Positions 35,201 through 47,200 of a stretch of DNA of 64,000 nt are shown here, in pieces. Position 1 is the first letter of the stretch. Each line of letters begins with the position of its first letter. The stretch lies in assembly GCA_963682025.1 (NCBI GenBank), contig OY821520.1, forward strand, positions 138,640,738 to 138,704,737, read 5' to 3'. A program made the position numbers and the translations under genes. Source of the stretch: Cordilura impudica. Its lineage: Eukaryota; Arthropoda; Insecta; Diptera; Scathophagidae. The notes under the pieces are model-generated. The model saw only the letters and a program-made list of their open reading frames with translations. It did not search any database and was not told where the DNA came from.

Positions 35201-38200
35201 GATTTCGAATGTTGTTTATACCTTTGAGATATAACAAAATGATAAAGAGTGATGATGACAGTTATTCGTTAGTTTTATCTTATGTCACCTTAAAAAGCAT
35301 CTTAAAAGCTTCGCAATCTTAAGTGTTTTTTTGAATTAGGCTAAAAAATAATATAATAAAATACATATGTACATATATATTTTTCGCTTTGAAAATACAA
35401 TAATAACGAAAAAATAATTAATCTTCTAAATCATCAAAATACTCGTGCGATTCTTCGAAACATCTTTTTAAAATTTTTAAAAAATATTTCAAAATTTTTA
35501 TTGTTTTAATTTTTATACAAATTAATAAACTATTCACCAATTTTGGTATATTGCTTTGGCATTTCTTAGAATAGCTTTTTTGTTTAATTATAATAGCAAA
35601 TTATCAAAAAAAAAAAAAGAAAGAAACAAAAATACGTAGGAATGTTATTTATTACTTATCAAGATTTTGTATTTAATTTTACTAGGTTGACAATAGCATT
35701 GTTTTGTTTTTAATCAACGTAAAAAAGCAAACCTCTTTAACTCTATGTTGTTTATATCTATGTTATAACCAGAGACAGGAACTTCATGCACTAAAAAAGA
35801 GTGTTTTAGCGCCTAAAATATACGCTAAAAATCTTAAAATATGCACTAAAAATCAAAAAAATATGCACTTAAAATTTTTTTAAATTTTTATTTAAATTAA
35901 ATTTAAATTCAGACTCTTTGTTCAGTTAAATATAAATACACTGGCGGTCATGAAAACCGCATCACTTCGCTTTTGGTACGTAATAAAACGCAAAGCTACT
36001 GATCAAAATCCCGAAAACAAAAAAATTGATTTCAGCCTTACAATGCATATGGTACAACGTTGTTAACGAAGAAACCATGAAGGTCCTTGTTGACTCCCTG
36101 CCATCAAGGATAATGGCTGTTATAAAGGCTGTAAGAGGAGTAAAATCGTACTAATGTACTTTTTTTTCTTAATTTAATGTTACTTTTAGTAAAAAAAATT
36201 GATTATTAAGAGATATTAAGCAGTTCTATACTAAAAATGAATTTAAAAACAAACTTATAAAAATTTAGATCTTTTCGCAAGTGAATTTTTTTGGGAAAAA
36301 CTAACGTATATGCAACTTCCAGAAATATATTTCTTACAAGTATATACAATGTATATAAAGATTAACAAAAATTAAATAAAATTTTTATTTACAGAGATAA
36401 ATAAATGTTGCTTTATGTTTTCAAACGTAGAATTCAACCTATTTGTTCTTAAAAAGTTTTGAAACATCGAAAAAGACCGCTCAACATCCACGGATGTGAT
36501 TGGTGCATTTTTAAATGACGAAAATTCTTTTAAGAAGCATTCTTTTCATACGTTTTCATCACAAGGGCTTAAAAAAATACAAGAAATTTGTTTGATAGTA
36601 TTAAATCCATAATTTTTTTTGATGACCTTATCTAATTTGCGCCGAACTGTTTCACCAACTTCGCCTCCCACCGCATTAATTTTGTTAAAAGCTTCGCCAA
36701 TTAGTTTTACTTGGCTTGATAAAGAATTATATTCTTGCAGTTTACTAATTGTGCTAACAAGGAATGAATAATTTGAACTACCAAATACCAACTGATCTTT
36801 AATGGACTGCAAATCTAAAATCTTTTTTATTTTCTTTATGGCTACTGCATCTTCTTCATTTAAAATTTCCACAACATCCTTAAAGTTGTTGGCGTAGTAT
36901 ACGACAGCCTCTATCCATGTTACCCATCTGGTTATTGCAGGTGGAAGAGTAAGTTCCGGATACATTTCTTTTAATATAGAAACTCGTGATGGTTCTTTGA
37001 GAAATATTTTTTTTCCATAAGAAGTCAAAAGGTCTATGTTTTCAAATTGATTTCTGATTTCCACTGCAACGCGGTGCAAGGCAAGGGCCAAACAAGTAAC
37101 GTTAATCATTATAGGTTAAAAAATTTAAAAAAAAAACTTGCAGATTTCACCATATATGGAGCAGCATCAGTTACATATAAAAGTATTTGATTTTTGTTAA
37201 AGTTATCGCCTAATAATGAAATTGAGTAGTTAAAGGCTCGAGCAATTGTAGGGTGATTTGGTTCAACTAATTCTACTTTGTTAAGAATTTTTGTTTGCCT
37301 TTCTCTTCATCTGCATCTAAAATACCAACATTATATTAGCAACAGACTGTCCTTCAATGTCTGTAATCTCATTGATGGAGACCCATAGATAATTTGGTTT
37401 TAATATTTCAATTCACTAAGTTTTTCATTATATATTCTGTTAATATATGTTTTTCTAATAGTACTTTTAGATGGAATGGTCTCATTGGTCTCATATCGGA
37501 GACAAATACCTCACATAAGTCCATATTAAACTGACTTGTTTTATGTCCAAATGACTGGCTAGTGATTAAACCCTGCGAATCTTTTTTAATTTTTTGACTG
37601 TATTTATCTTTGTGTTTTTGGCTATTAAGATGTTGATCCACTAAAAACTTTTTTGGAATGTTATTGATTTATCGCATGTTTTACAGAACAGTATTTCTTC
37701 ATCTGTTTTAAATACTTCGTTTTCCGCCACGTACTTTTTTAATAAATTTTGGTCGATGACTTGATTTTTGGCATTTTTCTTACAAAAATATTCACTGAAT
37801 TCAAAAATATATCACATATTTCAATACCAACATAAAACTTACAATAAATAGTAAACACATAAACAATGCTAATAATAAGTTGTATATTGTATGATTTAAT
37901 AAATAATATAAAATTTAGTTTGGAATGGAAAAACTTTACATAAATTATGTGACCGTTATTTTTGTTTTTATAAAAAAAGCGACAAACGACACGCCAAAAA
38001 ATATTTCTCTTCGTATCTGTTGTTCTTCACGGTGAATGTAAATCGGAATACATTTATTCCAATTTTATGATGGTTGATATAAAAAATGTAAAAACGTAAA
38101 ACATGCATTTAAATCAAATAATAGAAAGAGATAAGGCAAAACTTGAATTTTACACAAAATAATGCGAAATATGACACAAAAATATGAATTTATAGGAAAA

Positions 38201-41200
38201 TATGCAAATATGTTAATTTTCACCAAAATATGCAAAAATATGCACTAACGAATCGATGCCATTTTAACGCAAATTCTTTGATTCACAAAGATATTTGTTT
38301 ACACTGTTCTTAAAATAACGACAAAAAACATGCATTTGCATGAAGTTCCGCTCTCTGGTTATAACAGTGCACATACGTTTGTTAAAATGTATCCGTACCG
38401 TAAATGTAACGTTGGCATTTAGTGCAATTATAGAACGTAAAAAACGAACCAGCTTGTTGTTATGTAAAATTAACCAAACTTTATCAGCTGTTCACAAATG
38501 TCACGTACAAACGTAGCAAAAATCTATTTTCAACAGATAGAGACGTTCTGGTTACGTGACAGTTGAGTTCGGTAACACTCTAAATGCTTTTCATGTAACA
38601 GAAACAGCTGTTACGTTTGGTTACGCTTACGTGTGGCTAACTAGCCTTTAAGTCTGTGCCCACTGTCTGTGCCATAACTAACATTTTTATTTTTTTTTTA
38701 TAGGAGAAGCAAAAAACATCATAAAACAAAAACTACATAAAACTTAATACCCAAATTATAGAATCAAGCTTAAAAACAAAGATGGATTTATATATGAAAA
38801 AAAAAAATGTATGGGAAAATAGTAGTTTTTAAGTAAAAGGCTCAATTTTGATTTTTTGTTAGTTACGGCCTTTTGCATTTTAGGTGATAATATGTATATC
38901 TATTTTTGCTACTTTTGAGGAGAACAAATCGATGTAGTATAAAATTTATTGAGTTATCGAATTTTTTTACATTTGGAATTTGTCAAGATTAATAAGTAAA
39001 TTTAAGATATGTGAGAAAATGCAAGGGTGTGAAGTTAGCGACGAAAGTTACTATGATTTTCAAAAATGTTAAATCTTAAAAGAAACTGTTAAATTAACAG
39101 AATTTTTTTGAAGATAACTACGAAAGTTAAATATGTTCTACAAAATGTTATGCAGTATATAGAGAATGTTGAACTAACATGTTTTTATGTTTTTGTGAAA
39201 ATAACAACGAAAATTAAATACCTTTTACAAATTAGTTTAGGAGTTTAGCCATATACATATGGAGTGGGATTAGTAGATTAGGACTAGTAAATTATAAAAA
39301 AATAAAAATAAATTCAATTTTGCAAAAAAGATCGGTCAAAAAAAAAATATATATTCAAGGGTGTGAAGTTAAATATCGAAATAAATATCTGTTAAGGATT
39401 TTAACAGAGAATGTTAATGTTAACATTTTCTGTTAAGTACTTCACTTCAGCAAACGAAATTTTTTATTCAAGTAAAAAAACAATTATCTAAATATTTTCA
39501 TAATTAAATTTAGACTATAAACATGTATCTGACCAATAATAAATTTGTTTTGTTATTATTTTTTAATTTCACGTAAAAAATAACGTATATTCGCATGTAA
39601 CAGCATATAATGTTAAAGTAGCCAAAGCGGTTATTTCTAGCCGACCTGCATAAGGTGCGTCTATATCAGGTGAAAGCCCCACCCGAGTAGATTCTAATGG
39701 CATACCCACTATTTTCAATTTTTTCTCAGGAAAAAAGTTACAAAGGATCAAAATATAAAAAAAACAGATTTTTCTTATAAGTATTATTTTCAAGGGACCA
39801 AACCGGTTATTTCTGGCCGACCTGCATGAAGTTCGTCTACATCAGATGAAAGCCCCACAGGAGTAGATTCTAATGCCATACCAACTATTTTCAATTTTTT
39901 CTCAGGAAAAAAGTTACAAAGGATCAAAATATAAAAAAAACAGATTTTTCTTATAAGTATTATTTTCAAGGCACCAAACCGGTTATTTCTGGCCGACCTG
40001 CATGAAGTTCGTCTACATCAGATGAAAGCCCCACAGGAGTAGATTCTAATGCCATACCACCAACTATTTTTAATTTTTTCTCAGGAAAAAAGTTACAAAG
40101 GAACAAAATAACAAAAAAAGATTTTTCTTATATTTATTATTTTCAAGGGGCCAAACCGGTTATTTCTAGCCGACCTGCGTAAGGTTCGTCTACATCAAGT
40201 GAAAGCCCCACAGGAGTAGATTCTAATGCCATACCAACTATTTTGAATTTTTTCTCAGGCAAAAAGTTACAAAGGATCAAAATAAAAAAAAACAGATTTT
40301 TCTTATAAGTATTATTTTCAAGGGGCCAAACCGGTTATTCCTAGCCGACCTGCATGAGGTTCGTCTATATCAGGTGAAAGTCCCACCCGAGTAGATTCTA
40401 ATGGCATACCAACTATTTTCAATTTTTTCTAAGGAAAAAAGTTACAAAGGATCAAAATATAAAAAAACAGATTTTTCTTATAAGTATTATATTTCAAGGG
40501 GCCAAACCGGTTATTTCCAGCCGACCTGCATGAGGTTCGTCTATATCAGATGACCCCGGTTTGGCCTCTTGAAAATAATTCTTTCACCTGACATAGAAAA
40601 GAAAAAAAGTTTAAAGTTAAAGAAAAACAAAAAACAAAATTTTTTATAAATTTTTTGATTCAAAAAAGGCTAATCTTTACATCAGAAAAACAATTATTAT
40701 TAAGCACAATTGCAATAAAAAGATACACGCTTTGAAAATTTAACAATTTCAAATAATTTTTTTTTGCATTTTTCAAAACAATTTTTTTAACATTAATGGT
40801 TAAAGCACAGTTATTTGTGCAACATTGGGGAATTTCACAAAATTTTTACATTTTCCTATTCGGTACAATGTTGTTAATCATATTTGAATACAATTAAAAA
40901 AATCAAAGTAAAAAATTAAAAAAATAAAATAATTTTGTCAACCTAGACTGGCTAAATCGTACACTGTGCAATGTACATACATACATACATATACACAAAG
41001 ATAACATTAAATGGGAAAATCTTGTTGTTGGACTTCGTATTTTTTAGTTAGCGTAATGTTTGTTAGTGGCAGCAATCAATACGACAAGAGAGGTAAATTC
41101 ATTTTGAGAATTGGTTTTCATTTAATAATATTTATAAATCACCACATCTTGAGGTGTCTTAATGGAAATGGTTGTGTGGTAAGATAAAGAAAATGGTTTA

Positions 41201-44200
41201 TTAGAATAAAATGCATTATAGTTTCAGTATTTTTCGTTTAGCTCTTACTAATCGATTTAAGATGCTTTACCTACCTTGCATATCGAAGAAGATTTATGAA
41301 AAGAAAGAGAGATAAATGTTCATGGTACCTGCAAATTTCACGCCCTTTCGTAATTAATTGTTTTACTTCCGTTTCAATATGCCACATAGCAGTAATTCCA
41401 AATATTTGAAAATTGTACCCATTAAAAAATGTTTTAAATAAGAGAAAAATAAATAACCTTCTGTGCTATTGTGTATTCTATAATACGAATAATATGAAGC
41501 CATGTCGAAGAACATTTATATCCAAAAAATATATAAATTGCCCACAAGGTTTTTGTCTAATAATAAATTTGGGCAATTTTACGGTAGCACAGCTTGCACA
41601 AATATTGCAATTCTTTATATTAAGATTGACTATCCTATCCTCTTAATCAAACAATTGAATCTTTAAGGCCGCAGTTTCAAACCGTTGGCTTACTCGGCAA
41701 ATATGCTTAGTCAGGAGGGACAAAAAACTGTCTTTTTTTAAAGTTTTTTTTTTAAATCTGTAAACACAGTTTTCTTCTTTATTTCATCTTGTATGAATAC
41801 AAATATTCGTAGAATTCAAAAATAAAACTGACTGATAGACTCTTTTTGGATTTAGCACATTTGCTATTTATGATTTTCTATTTTAAATGCGGATTTTATT
41901 TTAATTTTATTGATTTTTTTATTGTGTTTTTTATACCCTATACCACTATGTGGTTTGGGTATAATGACTTTGTGCTGCTGTTTGTAACTACCAAAAATTT
42001 TTGACCTAGGCCCATCTTTTATTATACCGATCGAATCAGAATCACTATCTGATTCGATTTAACGATGTCCGTCCGTCCGTCCTTCAGTCTGTGTGTCCAT
42101 GTAAACCTTGTAATCAAACTGCAGGTCGCAAATATATATTATATATTTTGATAAAATTTGGTATATAAGCTTTTATCGGCCATAGGATGAACGCTATTGA
42201 AACTGGTGAAAATCGGTCCATGTTCAGACCTAGCCCCCATACAAATGACCCCTATGAAATCGACATAAATTGCCATAAGATCCAAATTATCATGTAGATC
42301 TTACTCAAATTGGTTTTGTATGCGTATATTACATCCATTAATGAGTAGTCCAAAAATTATCCCTATGGGACAACCCTTACTCATAGGCCCCATGTAGAGC
42401 TGCTTCCCGATCTGCACTTATATCTATCAAAAAACAAAAATATTGCACTGATTCTTTTCAAATTTTGTTTGTATATATTTTTGCAAAATACAAGAGACTT
42501 TACCAAACATGATCAGGATCGGTCCAATTTTAGGCCTAGTGCCCATATAGATATAGCATCCGATATGAACTTTTTCATATCTGCAGCCAAAATAATTAAT
42601 AAAAATCCCTCTCAAATTTAGTTTATCTTATTTTCTATGTCCAGTTAGTTTGGCCTAAGAGATAGGGTCTCTAAACGTATGGTATAGGGTATCGTATAGT
42701 CGGTCTAGACCGACTATAATTTTCTTGTTTTTAAATAAAAAAAATATGACAGCCTTTCTTAATTGCTGTTGACAGCAATAAAATAAAAAAATTGTAATTT
42801 AAAACAGTCTTATTTCATTGCTGTTTACAATATCTGTTAAGATTTTTAACAGAGAATGTTAATTTTAACAATAATGTTAGAAATTACCTTTTTGGCCAAT
42901 TGAAAATAATACTTATAAATTTGTTTTAATACAAAACATATTCTGCAACATTAAAACATGTATGTATTCCCTAAAATGTGTCCGAAGTCATAACAATATG
43001 ATAAATATTACTCAGAATAATAACCACATCCGATAAAAACTTTTATATATTACAAAAATCATTTAATTCGAAATAAATGGTTAAGAAAAATTCAATTCTA
43101 GTTCATATCTGTTACCACAACATTTCTGATAAAATATTTTTTTTTGTTACCTAAGAACTTAGGTAAATTTACATTTTATATTGCTGCTTGAAACTAGATA
43201 GCTAAGTTAGCAAAAAATAAAATTCGATAATTTTTACTGACTAACACACTTTTGACGTATTCTTTTATACAAGTTTTAAGTATTTACTTTTTTTCAAAGT
43301 TATATTTGAAAATTATATTTTAGTATTAATTGGGGTATATTTTTATGTTTGTTGTATCTATCTATAATATTAATAGGCTAGGCGATTTCTTGTGACTGAT
43401 ATTTTGTTCTGCCGTTTAATACCGATTTTGACCAAACATATATTATTTGAAAGGTATTTCTTTTTAGCCGATTTCGAGGGCTGGAATCTGCTAGTATGTA
43501 TATAATAAACAAAGTTGTTTAAGGAAAAAATATTAAAGTTTTATAGTTATTATCTCTTTCATTTAAAGGGTTAAAATCTCAAGTCATGAAAATTAATCTA
43601 TGCATATATATATTACTATATAAGCTTTTTATTGAAATAAAGTATTTTTTTCCAGAAACTCCATAGCAAAAAGTATTTAATCTTGATTTGGTCCATAATG
43701 GGTTAATGATTTTATAAATTTTGTATACCATTCAACAGACATTTACGTAACTCTCTAATAGTATACATTTTTTAAGGGTGTGAAGTTAAATATCGAAATA
43801 AATATCTGTTAAAATTTTAACAGAGAATGTTAATGTTAACATTTTCTGTTAAGTACTTCACTTCAGCAAACGAAATTTTTTATTCAAGTAAAAAACCAAT
43901 TATCTAAATATTTTAATAATTAAATTTAGACTATAAACATGTATTTGACAAATAATAAATTTGTTTTGTTATTATTTTGTAATTTCATATCAAAAATAAT
44001 GTATATTCGCATATAACAGCATATAATAGCCAAAACGGTTATTTCTAGCCGACCTGAATGAGGGTTGTCAGATATCAGGTGAAAGCCCCATGGGAGTAGA
44101 ATCTAATGGCATACCGCCCATATTCAATTGTTTCTCAGGAGAAAAGTTACAAAGGATCAAAATAAAAAAAAGCAGATTTTTCCCATAAGAATTATTTTCA

Positions 44201-47200
44201 AGGGGCCAAAACGGTTATTTCTAGCCGACCTGAATGAGGGTTGTCATGTATCAGGTGAGAGCCCCATGGGAGTAGAATCTAATGGCATACCCCCCATATT
44301 CAATTGTTTCTCAGGAAAAAAGTTACAAAGGATCAAAATAAAAAAAAAAACAGATTTTTCCCATAAGAATTATTTTCAAGGGGCCAAAACGGTTATTTCT
44401 AGTCGACCTGAATGAGGGTTGTCATATATCAGGTGAAAGCCCCATGGGAGTAGAATCTAATGGCATACCGCCCATATTCAATTGTTTCTCAGGAAAAAAG
44501 TTACAAAGGATCAAAATTAAAAAAAGCAGATTTTTCCCATAAGAATTATTTTCAAGGGGCCAAAACGGTTATTTATAGCCGACCTGAATGAGGGTTGTCA
44601 TATATCAGGTGAGAGCCCCATGGGAGTAGAATCTAATGGCGTACCCCCCATATTCAATTGTTTCTCAGGAAAAAAGTTACAAAGGATCAAAATAAAAAAA
44701 AAAACTGATTTTTCCCATAAGAATTATTTTCAAGGGGGCCAAAACGGTTATTTATAGCCGACCTGAATGAGGGTTGTCATATATCAGGTGAGAGCCCCAT
44801 GGGAGTAGAATCTAATGGCGTACCCCCCATATTCAATTGTTTCTCAGGAAAAAAGTTACAAAGGATAAAAATAAAAAAAAAATGATTTTTCCCATAAGAA
44901 TTATTTTCAAGGGGCCAAAACGGTTATTTCTAGTCGACCTGAATGGGGGTTGTCATATATCAATTTTTGCTTTATAGATATTTCTAATTATTTTATAACT
45001 ATTCCAAGCGTCATTTGTATTTACTGTAATTGCATTTAGATATTTAAAGACTTTTTCTCTTTTTAATGATCTGAGTTCGTTGTTAGACCACTTGTTTTTA
45101 CTTTTTATACCCTATACCACTATGTGGTTTGGGTATAATGACTTTGTGCTGCTGTTTGTAACAACCAAAAATATTTGACCTACACCCATCTTTAATTATA
45201 CCGATCGAATCAGAATCACTTTCTGAGTTGATTTAACAATGTCCGTCCGTCCGTCCGTCCGTCTGTGTGTCCATGTAAACCTTGTAATCAAACTGCAGGT
45301 CGCAAATATGAATATATTTTGATGAAATTTGGTATGTAAGCTTTTATCGGCCATGGGATGAATGCTATTGAAATTGGTGAGAATCGGTCCATGTTCAGAC
45401 CTAGCCCCCATACAAATTACCCCTATGAAATCGACATAAATTGCCATAAGATCCAAATTGTCATATAGATCTTATTCTAATTGGGTTTGTATGCGTTCAT
45501 TACATCCATTAATGAGTAGTCCAAAAATGATCCCTTTGGCCCCATATAGAGCTGCTTCCCGATCTTCACTTAAATCTATTAAAAAACAAAAATATTGCAC
45601 TGATTCTTCTCAAATTTTGTTTGTATATATTTTTGCAAAATAAAAGAGAATTTACCAAACATGATCAGGATAGGTCCATCTTTGGACCTAGTCCCCATAT
45701 AGATATGAACTTTTTCATATCTGCAGTCAAAAAAATTAATAAAAATCCCACTCAAATTTGGTTTTTGCTTATTTTCTATGTCCAGTTAGTTGGGCCTAAG
45801 AGATAGAGTTTCTAAAAGCATGGTATAGGGTATCGTATAGTCGGTCTAGACCGACTATAATTTTCTTACTTGTTTCAGTTATTTTTTTTCTTAATAGTAA
45901 TGTTTTTTATTGTGTTTTCAAGGCAGTTATCAAAATAGTGTACATATTCGTTTAAATCAGTTATTTCATCATAATTTAATATTGCACTTATTTCATTTTT
46001 GAAGCTGTTTTTATTGTATTTGAAAATATTTATTTCTTTATTATTATTTTGCTTCATACTTTCACTCTCGATAAAGATGTCAATGGATTCATGATCAGAT
46101 ATTTTATTATTTATATTATTTTTTGCCGTAATAGTTTCATTATTTGTTAAAGTTTTCGAGTTTTTTGTTATTCTAGTAAAGGGTTTTTCAATAAGAGCGC
46201 TACAAAAGTTTTTTTAAATAAAACAAAAACGGTTTTGGATATGAAATTCTTTATTCCTGTGAAAGTACGCTCGATGCCATTATGTATGGAAATCGATCTC
46301 TTTTGCATGGCCACCACGGACACGCTTGCAGAAGTCCAGACGCTGTACCCAATTTTCGACGGTTTTCAAGCATAAATCGGCCGATACTGCTGCAATTTCA
46401 CGTTCGATATTCGTACGAAGTTCATCAATCGTCGCTGGCTTGTTGGTATAGACCATAGACTTGACGTCGCACCACAGGAAATAGTCCAACGGCGTCAAAT
46501 CTCACGATCGAGGCTGCCAATCGACTGAACCATTTCGTGAGATAACACGTTCTCCAAACTTGGTTTCCAATAAATTGATTGTGATATTTGCTGTGTGGCT
46601 TGTGGCGCCGTCCTGTTGGAACCACATGTCCTCCAAGTCCATATCATCCAATTGAGGCCAAAAATATTCGGTTATCATTGAACGGTAGCGATTCCCATTC
46701 ACAGTAACGTGTCGGTCTTGATCATCACGGAAGAAGTACGGCCCAATGACGCCGCCGGCCCATAAACCGCACCAAACCGTAATTTTTTCGGGATGCAATG
46801 ATGACTCATGGAGTACGTGTGGATTGCTGTCTGACCAATAACGCATATTTTGTTTATTGACGAAGCCATTCAGCCAGAAATGAGACACATCGCTGAAGAT
46901 GATTTTGCGATGAAAATCCGAATCATTTTCAAGTTGTTGCTCAGCCCAATTCACGAACATACGACGCTTCTGGTGGTCAAGCGGCTTCAGTTCTTGCGTC
47001 AATTTGATCTTGTAAGGATGTAGGCCAAGATCTTTTCGCAAAATTCGCCACAACGACGTCACAGAGATGCCCAACGCTTGAGAACGACGTGTGAGGGACA
47101 CATTTGGGCTTTCTTCAACTGAAGCCTCAGCGGCAGCAAAATTCTCGACACTACGGGCACTTCTTTGTCTCACTGGCATGGGAACAATTGGTACTGTGCC

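Noticed and set aside
41090..41095. Candidate dome exon 1 around ATGTTTGTTAGTGGCAGC ending at a GTAAAT donor
   Set aside because: It leaves phase 1, whereas exon 2 (48630) requires phase 2, and it would not give a better signal peptide than 32213.
44030..44960. Regularly spaced repeats resembling a CRISPR array
   Set aside because: Units are ~178 bp and head-to-tail without unique spacers, in a eukaryotic intron. They are satellite repeats.
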